Assembly (NCBI GenBank): GCA_947069175.1
Contig: CAMTDV010000013.1
Location: forward strand, 12,534,501-12,598,500
Length of the DNA stretch: 64,000 bases
Direction of reading: 5' to 3'
Source of the DNA: Scalesia atractyloides
Taxonomy: Eukaryota > Streptophyta > Magnoliopsida > Asterales > Asteraceae
In this document: in pieces, positions 35,251 through 47,190 of the stretch
Numbering within the stretch: the stretch's first letter is position 1
Layout: each line of letters opens with the position of its first letter
Program-made: the position numbers and the translations under genes
The notes under the pieces: generated by a model
What the model was told of the DNA's origin: nothing
Database searches by the model: none
The model's input: only the letters and a program-made list of their open reading frames with translations

Positions 35251-36336
35251 ATATATTTTGACGTTTGGTTATTGAAATTATGGTAAACTAGGAATCAAAA
35301 GTTGCAGTTTTATATATAATAAACAATTGTATTATTGTTCTTTTCTTCACTATAATAAATAAGTATTCTAGGTCTGGGGCATATGCTTCTATAAAATTAT
35401 ATGTGTTCTTAGATGTATCGCTATAATGGTTTGAATTCACCATTATAGTCGCACAATTATTTAAAATGTCAAATTTAGACAACTTAGTTTCACCTTTGTA
35501 ATATTAGGCGTACTGTTATACTTGGTTTAAACTCATCATTTATCGCACATTGCATCAACATTTAGAAAGAACACATTTTTAAATATAACAATTCTATACT
35601 CTATTAAAGAAAATTTAATTCTCGATTTTACGGTATAATTCATAAAAATGATAAATATATAAAAACATGAGGATCGATCTCCACCTTTTTATACCGTAAA
35701 CTATCTTGAATACAAATTTGAGACGAACGTTTTATGATGAAATAAACAAATAAGCACAAAGGTGCATAAAACTGACTAAAATCATTGTATCTCATAATTT
35801 GAATTGTATCATAAAAACGGGATTCAACCCCATGTAATACATTGTTTTTTACCTAATAATAAAACAAAAAACAAACTAAAATGTTATAATAGTTAAATAG
35901 TACATCAAAGTTCATTTAAAAAAAAAAACAAATTTTAATAATTGTGTGTGTTAAATATATCATTATATTTTATTCAACATATGCAATACATAAATTTTTT
36001 TAAAGATAAATTTTTTATTATTTATTATAAAATTTTATTTTATTCAACCCGTGTAATATACGAGGTTTAAACCTAATTAATATAAATATAAATGATTTTG
36101 TGATATGAAATCATATGATGCGTAGGATATAGATATCTCACAAATCTCACATGGTTCATGGTTGAAAGTCTCAAAAGGCTCACCCATCAAAATTAATCAT
36201 TGCTTTACGAGGTTGACTAACCTTGATCAAATGCATTGCATGTTAGTGGGAAATGTGATCTAGATATCCATCAATCTTGCAATTATCAAAGTTTCGAGGA
36301 TTTGTTGAATTTAAGTTTTAGTACTTGTTTAGGACA
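35251..36336. other. AT-rich intergenic sequence, no gene seen
   Basis: Only short frames and A/T tracts. No splice-linked coding similarity recognised in either strand. Confidence 0.4.
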
Positions 36337-36345
36337 TTAGTTTTA

Positions 36346-37958
36346 GAGAAAATTATATTTTTTTTGTCCTTTATGTTTTAAGACATTGTAGAAAGTGTCT
36401 TTTAAGTTTAAAAAGTATTTAAAAAGTATAGTGCCTGTCATTTGCGTTTGTACATGATTATAATTTGTGTCTTTTGACCCAAACTAATTAAGTTTTCTTA
36501 TTAAATGCAGTCATGTGTCACTTAAATGAGGGCAAAATAGTCTTTTTATCCGTACTTTAATAAAGTTCAAAATATATAATTATATTTTTTTACTCTCTCT
36601 CTAACCTCCACCACATCACCACCTCACCCATCTCACTCCGTCGATATCACCACCACCGCCCTCCCCACCGCACCTCCACTACCATCCCAACTGCACCTCT
36701 ACCACATCGCTATCACCACCCCTACCCACCACCCCACCACCACCATCCCCATCGCATTTCCAGCACCCTCTCATCTCACCTTTACCACAATCCTCACCAC
36801 TGCACAACCACCACCACCACCATCTGCACCGCAAAAAAAGAAACAAATCCTTTCCTTAACAGTTTTGACAATACATGCTACAAAACCCAAACCCCCCACT
36901 GTTTATTCACAACCTTTGAACCCCTGTTACACCTTCAGTTTCACAAAACAACACGATTCCTTCGAATCAGAACCTCGTCGGAACAACGTAGTTTTGGCCA
37001 TCAATTGAATCCGACCAAACGCTACTATGTTTTCATCCATCGCCGATCGATATTTCTTCTCTTTTGTTTGTTCTCTTCTAAGAAAACTATCTCTGTATTG
37101 CAATACCAGTATTTAAATCGTGTCCGGTTGGGAACAAATAGGATTAGTGCTCTAAGGCTAGGGGTATGAGGGTCATGATTTGCCACATATAACCGTTATT
37201 TGTGCGCTCCATCACCCCCTCATTAAATCATCGTGGTTCGAGTGAATTAAAGCACGACAACCACGACCTTTCCATTTGAAGATTTTAAGACAAAAAATAA
37301 ATTAGAAAATAAAAAAGAATAGTGGTTTGAGTCATGAACACACCCTTAGAATAGTGGTTTTGGATGATGGATTAGAGATGAATGTCATGATTCCTATGTG
37401 GAGGGTCATGGTGATTATAAAGGTCATGACCACCCCCTGTAGCCTAAGTTGTTTCGGAAATTAGGGCTTTTCGATATTTTGTATAAGATTCTAAACAATC
37501 AGCATTAAATATTCCTTTTGTTTTATTTATCTATTTATTCATATTAATGATTCTGGAAAGTGTATAAAACATCATTTACTTATCCGTTGATTTTTTTTTT
37601 GTCATTTGAAAACAGAAAATCTGGTGGTGGTTGCGAAGAAACGAGCATGGTGGTGGAGGTGCGGTGGTGGTGAGATGTGGGCGATGGTAGAGGTTAGAGA
37701 GAGGGGGAATAAAAAGATATAATTATATATTTTCAACTTTATTAAAAGTTGGATGAAAAGACTACTTTGCCCTCTTATGAGTGACACATGACTGCATTTA
37801 ACAAGAAAACTTAATTATGAAAATTTAAATAGGTTATGTCAAAATAACACTGGTTGTGATCATGTACAAACATAAAGGACAACCAGTGTACCTTTTAAAC
37901 TTAAAGAACACCACCTGTAATTTCGTTGAAACGTAAAGGACAAAAATCCAATTTTCCC
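36346..37958. mobile_element. 1.6-kb MULE-like element (family D)
   Basis: Ends GAGAAAATTATATTTTTTTT and, in reverse complement, GGGAAAATTGGATTTTTGTC. The inverted repeats are about 260 bp and share TAATTAAGTTTTCTT, GCAGTCATGTGTCA and the TGAGGGCAAARTAGTCTTTT block. Flanking 9-mers TTAGTTTTA (36337-36345) and TTGGTTTTA (37959-37967) match at 8 of 9. The inner parts next to the TIRs are (CCACCAC)n-like on the left and their complement on the right. The core 36840-37150 is not recognised and could be captured DNA. Confidence 0.8.
37156..37444. mobile_element. Tourist-like (PIF/Harbinger) MITE nested in the family D MULE
   Basis: 289 bp with ends GGCTAGGGG and CCCCCTGTAGCC, and inner inverted words GGGTCATGA/TCATGACC. 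Flanked by TAA at 37153-37155 and 37445-37447, the 3-bp target expected for PIF/Harbinger. Confidence 0.7.
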
Positions 37959-37967
37959 TTGGTTTTA

Positions 37968-38930
37968 TTCACTGTTTTTTTCTCTCTCAAAGTGAAAGTA
38001 TAGATTTACAAAAGAAATTTTGTTTATAAGATATTTACATTTAGGTGCTTAAATTTTAGTAATCTCATATTCATACCCAATTATACATATGTGTCACATA
38101 TTCGATCCTAGTTGTTAGATATTCATTAAATCGTTATATGATACCCATTGAGTTGCACTTTGCAGGTGTACTCAAGGGTATCTATCATGTTACCTATTTA
38201 TGTTCTTGTGTTCTTTGATCGCCTAACTTATACACGCTCTAATTATACTTCTAAATCTACACAATGATATCGCTAAGTCACAAGCTCTCTGACAATAATA
38301 TCGCTAAATCACAAGCTCTCTGATTTTATATTTTTAGGGCTAATTAACTGTTGGGATAACCATTAATGAATTACACGTAGTTTAATTGTAAACTCATCTG
38401 TTTTTGTCTTGAAAGATACCTTACTCAACTACACTTTTCAAAACTCAATAAGTTAAATATTTTTAAGTTTATAAGAATTTCAACATACCATCTATTGTGT
38501 AATATTTTTAACTTGTAACACTACCATCGCTATGCTGCGTGGTTTAGGTTGATATCTATTTTGGTTCAGTATACCAACCAAAAGAAATGTGCTCAAAATA
38601 ATATCGACAGATATTTTACATCGACCGAAAACCATAAAAATAAATTTAAATTGGACAACGGGACGAGCGGATTTTAAATTAATTCAAATGAAAACGTACA
38701 TGCTATCTTATAGATAACTTTAATGAACAAGGAACCTAAAACTAAAACATTAAACATAAAGAAAAATAAAAAATAAAAATAATAAAGTCCAGAAAAGAAA
38801 AAAACTCAAGTACATCAAAACGTAGACCAACTACAAACGTACATAATAATAAACATAACAATATATTATATTTGATCAAACTTATTTCTGGAAAAAAATT
38901 TGCGTCGAAACGTAAATTAACTTAAAATTA
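37968..38930. other. Intergenic sequence, no gene seen
   Basis: AT-rich. The phrase AATATCGCTAA(G/A)TCACAAGCTCTCTGA is duplicated in tandem at about 38268 and 38298. Nothing else recognised. Confidence 0.4.
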
Positions 38931-38934
38931 TGCC

Positions 38935-39430
38935 GATACGTACATGAAAACAAACACGTAAAACTCGACTATAAAGTCTTTAAAAAGTCAAGAGTTGTAA
39001 GTGTTAATGTTGCAATTGAGAAGTAAATGTGTATATATTATACACATTAGGCAACTTGGGTGAATAGTGCCATTTAACTTTTTCTTGTCTTTTTCTTATA
39101 TGTGTCAATGTTGCAACTGAGAAGATATATATACACTTTTACTTCTCAATTGCAACATTGACACTTACATCCCTTGACTTTTTAAAGAATTTATAATTGA
39201 GTTTACGTGTTTATATTTATGTATGTGTCGATATAATTTTCATGTACGTGTTCATTCATTCATTCATTCACTATGATACATTAGTCAACTTGGGTGAATA
39301 GTTTATCTTTTTATAGAAAAAACAAAAAAAAGTTAAATGGCACTATTCTAGAAAAAGACAAAAAAAGTTAAATGACATTATTCACCCAAATTGCCTAATG
39401 TATTAAGTTGCCTAATGCATTATAGTGAAT
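38935..39430. repeat. Fold-back structure with ~100-bp arms
   Basis: The left arm, about 38935-39040, and right arm, about 39122-39250, are inverted copies. Shared words in order are TACATGAAAA, AACACGTAAA, TTTAAAAAGTCAAG, TGTAAGTGT and AATGTTGCAATTGAGAAGTA. The loop is about 80 bp. Its GGCAACTTGGGTGAATAGTG ... AAGTTAAATG part is again repeated in inverted form at 39330-39415, so a second hairpin overlaps the first. (CATT)n of five units lies at 39251-39270. Confidence 0.75.
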
Positions 39431-39576
39431 GAATGAATTTTAATGATTGGTTTTGATGAGGGTAAAGTGGTTCGAGTGATTGGATGGGTATCATCTAACA
39501 TACATGTCTCAAGCTCGCAATATCTTTTAAACTAACAAAGTAATAACTAGTTTTGATGCTCGGGTGCCATTGGGGT

Positions 39577-39588
39577 GGGGGGGGGGGG
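39577..39588. repeat. Poly-G run
   Basis: Twelve G in a row after GGGGT, a tract prone to length error. The surroundings (39440-40250) show no gene. Confidence 0.8.
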
Positions 39589-40319
39589 CAATTGATCACT
39601 CGCCAACCCATTCACGAGCAATGACCGAGAGAAGGTGGTGGCCTCATGAGTTTGACCAATTAGTTTTTTTAATAAGGGAATTTTATTCCATTGCATGACG
39701 TGACGTAATAAAGCCCTAGAGGCTCCATTCCATTTCATATAGCCTTATTATTGAAGATAACTTTCTTTTTAGCCTATCACGTGACCGAACAACTAGGTAT
39801 GAGATCGGTACTGTATTGGTACCTAATTGAAAGTACCTATCCTGAAATTTGCCAAAAATGAGTACCGATATCAAAAGTGTACGATACGATGCCGACATAA
39901 TAAGGTATTTGAAGGTAAGAAGTCAACAAAACACGATACCATACCTAACCGAATGTGCCAGTCCTAAAAACACCATATACGAGTACTGAGTTATTACCAA
40001 AGTTCGATTAGTATGCAGCAAGAAATTGCTCATCTTACCAACAACTAATTAGTATCACATGGGAACATTGTAAGGTGATATTCCTAAGTGTGTAACATGA
40101 GTACATGACATGGGACCAGGGCTTACAAAAAAAAGTTAAAATAAAATAAAATAAAATAAAAAAACAATAAAGGACATGAGTTGATATTAATGAAAATTAG
40201 CAAGGACACTATCGTAATTAAACACCTCATTTATACCTAAACGACAATAAAAAAGCAAAGTATAGGCTAGGGCATCCGAATATAGAATCCACAGCTGATT
40301 CCCTCACAACCGTCAGATC

Positions 40320-40458
40320 ACTTAATCCAACGGCTCACAGAAAAACCCTAATTTCATGCCTTCTTTACTTCACTTATAAAACCTCTTAGCACCTCACCTC
40401 TTCCATTCTTCATCTTCCTCCATCTTCTTCAGAGCTCGTCTGCAGATAATTCGTTAAG
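40320..40458 (+). promoter_or_regulatory. EF-1alpha core promoter and first leader exon
   Basis: A telo-box AAACCCTAA at 40343-40351 lies 24 bases before a TATA box, TATAAA at 40375-40380. A pyrimidine-rich leader with CTTCC/CATCTTC repeats follows. The leader exon probably starts near 40405 and ends TTCGTTAAG at 40458, followed by a GT donor. Telo-boxes upstream of EF-1alpha and ribosomal protein genes are known from Arabidopsis to drive expression in dividing cells. The GCTCGTCTGCAG phrase just before the donor is leader sequence. Confidence 0.75.
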
Positions 40459-41648
40459 GTCAGCTCTAATCTTCAGTTTTTTGAATAGTTATTAGTTGTT
40501 GTTAAAGTACGTATGCGTTTGCTGATGTGTAGATCTGCTTGTTGTTATCAGATTGATCTGTTTTTAGTGAATTAGCGGATATAGTCTGTATGCATCTGTA
40601 ATTTTGTAGATCTGCTTGCTGTTTAGGTTTTGGACCTGATTTGTTGTTATCAGGTTGATCTGTTTTTATTTTTGAGTATATGTGTGTGTATTTCAGAGTG
40701 AACTTTTTTTAGTGAATTAGTTGTTATAGTATGTATGCGATTGTAATCGAGTGTTTAGATCTGCTAACTGTTTAGGTTTTAGACCTGATTTGTTGTTATT
40801 AGGTTGAATTGTTTTAAGTTCTGAGTATGTGTCAGATTGAACTGTTTTAGTGTACGCTTGTATGTTAAATTAGTTGTTCTGTTGATCGATTGTGACGGAT
40901 GATTTGTTTTCATATCCATCTGTTTATAGTTTGAGTGTGTGTATGTGTATATCAGATCCATCTGGCTTTAGTGTAGAGCATGTGTGTGTATGTATATATA
41001 TATATGCGTGTATGTTAAATTAATCGTTCTGTTGATTGGTTGTAATGAATGATTTCGTAGATTGATCTCTTTTTAGTGTAGAGGATGTGTATGTATGTGT
41101 TTTATTGTTAAACTAGTTGTTATGGTGATTGATTATATTGGATCTGCTATCGAGTTTCAGTAAGATGTGTTTTCTCATGTTTTGTATGATTAAGCAACTT
41201 CGATTTATGTAAATTTGTTCAGATTTGTGAATCGGTTGTAAGTTTATACTGATTATTTAACTAATCTTGATGTTTAGCGTTGGACACTTGATTTGAGAAC
41301 AATCGCCTTAGATCTGTTTTATAGTAAGCTGTTCAGTTGAATTTCAATTATTTTTCTGTTTTGATATAATTTTGACTTATTTATCTGACTGGTAAAAGTA
41401 GTTGTATGTTCGAATTAAGAATTTACACTTCTAGCCTGTATATTGACGAACTGTGCATGTTTATTTTTTTGTACTGTTAGTGGAACATAGTTTTATTTTG
41501 TAATATATTTTATTGTCTAGATTTGATATGCATAGTTCAGTTGAATCAGTATTTTCAATTTTCATGACTGGCCTTTGTTATTGCTTTTGAACTTCTTTGA
41601 CAAGGTTAGAGTTCATGCATTTTTCTTACAGTTCGTTTTATATTCCAG
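40459..41648 (+). other. EF-1alpha leader intron (1.19 kb)
   Basis: The donor is AAG|GTCAGC and the acceptor TATTCCAG|G, one base before the start ATG. The intron is T-rich and contains three diverged repeats of GATCTGCTTG ... TTTAGGTTTTGGACCTGATT (about 40590, 40755 and the partial 40530). A 5' UTR intron at this place is standard for plant EF-1alpha genes and generally raises expression. Confidence 0.8.
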
Positions 41649-41649
41649 G

Positions 41650-43083
41650 ATGGGTAAGGAAAAGATTCATATCAGCATTGTCGTCATTGGACATGTCGAC
41701 TCTGGCAAGTCCACAACCACAGGACACCTTATTTACAAGTTGGGTGGTATTGACAAGCGTGTGATCGAAAGATTCGAGAAGGAAGCCGCTGAGATGAACA
41801 AAAGGTCCTTCAAATACGCATGGGTGCTGGACAAACTCAAGGCCGAGCGTGAAAGAGGTATCACCATAGATATTGCCCTGTGGAAGTTTGAGACCACCAA
41901 GTACTACTGCACTGTCATTGATGCCCCTGGACATCGTGATTTCATTAAGAACATGATTACTGGTACTTCCCAAGCTGACTGTGCTGTCCTTATCATTGAT
42001 TCCACCACTGGTGGTTTTGAGGCTGGTATTTCCAAGGACGGTCAGACCCGTGAGCATGCTCTTCTTGCTTTCACACTTGGTGTCAAGCAAATGATCTGCT
42101 GCTGTAACAAGGTAAACGAGTTTATTCATGTTTTTTTAACTTTTAACGTTGTATGGTTTTGTATCCCTTTTGCCCACGGTTTGTTTAACGTGTAGATGGA
42201 TGCCACCACACCGAAGTACTCGAAGGCAAGGTACGATGAAATCGTCAAGGAAGTTTCATCTTACTTGAAGAAGGTCGGATACAACCCTGACAAAATCCCA
42301 TTTGTGCCAATCTCTGGTTTTGAAGGAGACAACATGATTGAGAGGTCCACCAACCTCGACTGGTACAAGGGTCCAACCCTTCTTGAAGCTCTTGACCAGA
42401 TCAACGAGCCCAAGAGACCCTCAGACAAGCCCCTACGTCTCCCACTTCAGGACGTGTACAAGATCGGTGGTATTGGAACTGTGCCGGTGGGACGTGTCGA
42501 GACTGGTGTGATCAAGCCTGGTATGGTTGTTACGTTCGGACCATCTGGGTTGACCACTGAAGTTAAGTCTGTTGAGATGCACCACGAAGCCCTCCAAGAG
42601 GCTCTCCCAGGTGACAATGTTGGGTTCAACGTCAAGAATGTCGCTGTTAAGGATCTCAAGCGTGGTTACGTTGCATCAAACTCCAAGGATGATCCTGCTA
42701 AGGGTGCTGCCAGTTTCACTTCCCAAGTTATCATCATGAACCACCCTGGTCAGATCGGTAACGGTTACGCCCCGGTTCTCGATTGCCACACCTCCCACAT
42801 TGCTGTCAAGTTCTCTGAACTTTTGACCAAGATCGACAGACGATCTGGTAAGGAGCTTGAGAAGGAGCCTAAATTCTTGAAGAACGGAGATGCCGGTATG
42901 GTTAAGATGCTTCCAACCAAGCCCATGGTTGTCGAGACCTTTGCTGAGTACCCACCGCTTGGTCGGTTTGCCGTGAGGGATATGCGTCAGACGGTTGCTG
43001 TTGGTGTTATCAAGAGTGTTGACAAGAAGGACCCAACCGGAGCCAAGGTGACCAAGGCCGCAGCCAAGAAGGGAGCCAAGTGA
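41650..43083 (+). CDS. EF1A: Translation elongation factor 1-alpha (eEF1A)
   Basis: Two coding exons, 41650-42111 and 42196-43083, encode 449 residues, the full plant length. eEF1A carries aminoacyl-tRNA to the ribosomal A site with GTP in the cytosol. GTP-binding motifs are all present: P-loop GHVDSGKS (14-21), DAPGH (91-95) and NKMD (153-156). The 84-bp intron falls exactly inside NK|MD. The switch region KAERERGITIDIALWKFET is followed by domains 2 and 3, ending VTKAAAKKGAK. The frame is clean and codon use is G/C-rich at third positions compared with the neighbours, as expected for a very highly expressed gene. The ATG follows a leader-intron acceptor. The 3' UTR is T-rich from 43084. Confidence 0.98.
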
Positions 43084-43737
43084 GAGGGTGGTTTGTGTTT
43101 TGGTTTATGTTATTTATGTTTTTCTGTCATTTCGTTTACTAGTTTTGAACTTTATTTTGTTGAAGAGTTTTGTTATTTGATCCTCGAAGCTTTCATTACT
43201 GTGCAAGTTTTATGGGTTACAGACTTTTGTTGTGGGTTATATTATAGTAATGACGAGTTTCTAGTTGGTGGTTAAAAACTTTATTTTTGTTTTATGTCTA
43301 TGTAGATGAGTTTCAATAGCAACAAACTATTGAACTGCGTGATTAATGCACCTCAACTTAACAAAAAACTATATGTATATTCTTTTGAACGGCGGAAGCT
43401 ATATACATAGCAACAGCCCAGCAAGTAGCTTTGAGATGTAATCATATAACAACCACATAGCCATGTCTACTTACTACACCTTAGTCACTAGATTCTACCG
43501 ATCTTCAAACCACACCTCGCTAACTTCCATCTCTTCATGTAAATATAGTTTGTTTTTCGACTACGTTAATGTCTAAACGGGTTATGTCAATCATGTTCAG
43601 GTCAAAATGGATTGTTTGTAAAGGTAAGGTATTAAATTGGTTTGTATCAAAATGAGTTTTTATAAACAGTGTTTTTGAATGGTTTGGTTTATAAGAACGT
43701 CATGATAAATGCATTTAAGGGGTGTGTGTGTGTGCAG
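43084..43737. other. EF-1alpha 3' region and spacer
   Basis: The first ~200 bp are probably the T-rich 3' UTR. No gene is seen in the rest. A (GT)n run of six to seven units at about 43720-43733 abuts the retrotransposon fragment. Confidence 0.5.
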
Positions 43738-44166
43738 GCTCCAACTCAGTGGTTGAAATGGTTAAGTCTAGTTGAATGGTTGTACAATACAACTTACAAT
43801 TCCACTATTAAACTCAGTCCTTTTGAGGCCCTATATGGTTTCGCTCATCCTTCGCATATTCCCTATATCCCTAATGATACTACCATTGAAGTTGTGGAAG
43901 TGTTATACATAGATAGAGAGGCAATGATTGGTAAACCTAAAGATTCTTTGGCTCAGACAAGAAATAGGACGAAACAATATATTGATAAAAAGAAAAGTGA
44001 AAATTTTCAATTGTATCACATAAAAGTTTTGAAAGATAGTACAAGGATCAAAGGTAGATACCCTAGACCTAAACCTCTACTACGCATCGTCCGTGTGATA
44101 GTTAACCATGGTGAAAAGATAAAAGAAATATACCAGTTGCAAGAAAGGAACAAAGTTTTGATGTAA
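43738..44166 (+). pseudogene. Ty3/gypsy integrase C-terminal fragment
   Basis: The open frame APTQWLKWLSLVEWLYNTTYNSTIKLSPFEALYGF matches the end of the retroviral-type integrase core and the following spacer of plant Ty3/gypsy pol. It is followed by the basic region TRNRTKQYIDKKKSENFQ. The catalytic D,D(35)E part is absent upstream. After the stop at 44166 another frame continues with LEIDESWLPKFLVKNG-type sequence, perhaps a degraded chromodomain tail. This is a decayed fragment with no expected activity. Confidence 0.8.
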
Positions 44167-44852
44167 GGGCTTTGGAAATAGATGAATCGTGGTTACCAAA
44201 GTTTTTGGTAAAAAATGGAACACAAGATGATAAAGAAGAAAAGATGGCGGTAGAAGATCAAGTGATGGAGGATCAAGCATAGAGTAGTGACGGAAATGAA
44301 ATACGACAATACCAAAAAAAAACACTGGTGGTAACAGACTCAGCGATGATTGTGTTTGAAGATGAAAGGTTATCATCGAAACTGAACGATCACCATCTGG
44401 AGGGAAACGAAGAGTCAAGGGATTTTCCCAAAGTCAAGGTCTCGATAGCTCCATGCAACATTTGGACCCTAATATTGATTGTTTACATGCGTGACTTATG
44501 GAGGTTTAAATCGAGGCTCAAGTCCTTTATTGTATGTGGAATAGAATGATCTATAAATACGTATGATTAGGTTCCACCGAATCATATGTGTGTAAAGTGT
44601 GTTATAGTTGTTTATTTGTATGATCTGCAAGATTCAAGTAGAGATCAAGATCTTTGATTATAAGAGTGAAAAGTGGATATATATGTCTATCACAGACAAA
44701 TATAAAGGTTGGGTGTCGTAGATTGAATGATTATAGGATCTTAAACTCAATGTTGGTCCTAGTAACACGTGAAGGAAAATAGGATGTCTGGTCATGATAA
44801 AACGAATACGGGATTGTATGTTCGTATGTTTGTAATGTAGTTAACCGTATTT

Positions 44853-45604
44853 TTATGAGAATGAAATTGAGAGTGCAGGTATGTTAAGGATGAATGCGTG
44901 GGAGTCGGTAAAGGCTTTTGGGTTAATAGCGACACTTTCATCTTTCAAAACAAATATATGGTCATAGTCTCTTTTAGGAGGAAAGGTAGTAGGAATTCCA
45001 AAGATATCTTCATAGGCTTGAAGTAAATCATTTAAGGTTGTATGAGTATCAAAATTAGTGATCTGAGTTTCATGTTTAAGCAAATTTCCTTCTTCGGTTT
45101 GTAAACTAAACAAAACAACTGAACTGTAACATTTCCCCTGGTTTAGACAACATACTTACCGTCTGTTCTGTTCTGACGAACATAATGACACTCCATTAGA
45201 ATAACTCCTTTGAGTTCAATCCATTGTTCTCCAACTTTGAATTTCATGGTTAACGTTTTAAAATTCCAAACTATATCATTAAAGGTGTGCAACCATTATA
45301 TACCTAGTACCATGTCATAGTTGATGACTAAAGAAATGAAAATTTTCACACAATTGAGTACAAGATAAAGCATTACCATCTGCCATTGTAATATCAACTC
45401 ATATATGTTCTTGGCTTGACATTTTATCTTCAAAGCCAACTCTAAGTTCAGGAAGTTATGAGTTAACCTAGAGTTAATTAAAATCTGTAATGGATTAGTC
45501 CCTAATGTCCCATTTACCCTCAATGTAGAAAAAGAAGGAACTCCTAAGATCGCATTTAAAGAAATTTGAGGAGTTTGTATTTGTTGTCTTATTACATCAT
45601 TCAA
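44853..45604 (-). pseudogene. Ty3/gypsy protease to reverse-transcriptase N-terminal fragment
   Basis: On the minus strand ISLNAILGVPSFSTLRVNG, then ILINSRLTHNFLNLELA, is a retropepsin core; the catalytic DSG of the family reads NSR, so it is inactive. A frame-broken linker follows (WNFKTLTMKFKVGEQWIEL at about 45260-45200). Then comes LLQAYEDIFGIPTTFPPKRDYDH, which precedes the RT in gypsy pol. The frame shifts several times. The orientation is opposite to the integrase fragment on its left, so this is not one simple element. Confidence 0.8.
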
Positions 45605-45927
45605 ATCAATTTCCTCATCTCCTTCCTCTGTTGTTTCAACTATCTTAATTGTAAAGAGTTATTTATTTTTGCAGTTATGAGTTGGAGTGTACTTTTCATT
45701 GTGAAAGACAGACGTAACACCTATAATATATTGAATAATGGTTTCCAAACGTTTAACAATGTACTATAAAGCAAGAAATTTTCTGGTTCACATTTCCACT
45801 GTTTTTTTTTTAAACTAGTATAGGGTGTTATAAGATAACACTAAAAACCGTGGTTAACAAGAAGAAAATAAAAAAACCGAGAAATTGTAAGGAAAAGAAC
45901 AAAATGCGAGATTTATCAAGAACAAAG

Positions 45928-45969
45928 TGTTATGAGTGTGAAAAATATGGGCACTGTGTTTCAAGGTGT
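45928..45969 (+). pseudogene. Retrotransposon gag zinc-knuckle remnant
   Basis: CYECEKYGHCVSRC is a complete CX2CX4HX4C knuckle, preceded by basic KMRDLSRTK. The frame is interrupted right afterwards by the solo LTR at 45975. If the LTR and one CCGAA copy are removed, the frame reads on for about 13 codons from 50330. Confidence 0.65.
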
Positions 45970-46062
45970 CCGAATGTAATGCCCCAAAAATCTAATATTT
46001 AACAAACATGGCATTTACTAGATTCATGTGTGGAATAACTTAACTAGGTTTGACGAACTAAG

Positions 46063-46152
46063 ATTAGTTAACCTAGTTAGTTTATCTATTAGTCATAATA
46101 AGGAACTAAGATAGTTAACCTAGTTAGTTTATCTATTAGTCATAATAAGGAA
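46063..46152. repeat. ~46-bp tandem duplication in the solo LTR
   Basis: AGTTAACCTAGTTAGTTTAT then CTATTAGTCATAATAAGG occurs twice in a row with one small difference in the preceding AAGAT. Confidence 0.85.
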
Positions 46153-47190
46153 ATAAATAAATTATTAAACTATAAGGGTTGATCTTGCACATTTTAAAGG
46201 AAGTTTGGTTAAGTAGTGGAAGACCACAAACATCAGACATAAGTTTGATGTTGGTGTTGATGCAAGCTAGGGAGCCAAGGAGGGTTCCTCAAGATGATGA
46301 AATGTTGAAGAATTGAAGTAAAATCCAGCCTTAAATCTCTTGCATGTGTAGAAATTTTGCACCAATAAGCTATATGTAACATGAGGTATGCTGTAGAAAT
46401 CTCACTAGAGGTGGTTGATTGAAAGTATGAACGGTAGAAATTTAGTGTACACCATAGTAATTTTGGATGGATTTATGAAGAAATCAGGTTGTTATCACTA
46501 ATTATTCATCTATGTACATGAAATTCATGTAATTTGGTGAACTAGGTGAAAACGTTCATGCGTAGGAGGTGGGGTTTGAAACATGGGTGTGAGACCATGG
46601 CCATCTAAGGTTTAAGTTTTAGTATTAGCTAAATTAACTTGAAATTTTGCTATGCTTGATGTAATGAAAGAAGGAAACTTGTTTATGGAAGGAACATGGT
46701 GATGGATGTCATAAACTAGGATGGATAGGCATAAACTACCTGTACATTGTGTCTTAGATGTAGTATGGATGCCAATTGTTTGATAAAATGTCTAAATGAA
46801 GATAATGGGTAGCATTGTATGCAAACAATTGATAATTGTGGATGTAATGTGAAATTTAGCATTAATATAGTGATTGTAACATCTAAGTAGGAGTTTATGC
46901 AATTAGTTATACACTGACTAGGTGGTTGTATGCATACTAAGTGTTTGATGAAATGCCTAGTATAGGTTAGTATGTGAATTTGTATGCTAACTATAAATGA
47001 ACATGTGTAGAATGTAACAAATACATGATTGATAGTAACTAAACATAAGGGTTGTATTTTAAATGGAATACTAGTGAAATGGAGTTGATTATAGGACTTG
47101 ATAAGAAGAATGCATTTATGCTTGAAAAGTATGACTTTACATTATGTGCTTAGTTGGTTGTTCTGTTGGGATCAAAAAGTGAAATTGGTG

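Noticed and set aside
36590..36840. Proline/threonine-rich coding sequence from the CCACCACC stretch
   Set aside because: Low-complexity subterminal repeat of a MULE, with its complement at the other end.
41638..42129. 163-codon minus-strand frame opposite EF-1alpha exon 1
   Set aside because: A shadow of the strongly biased EF-1alpha codons on the other strand.
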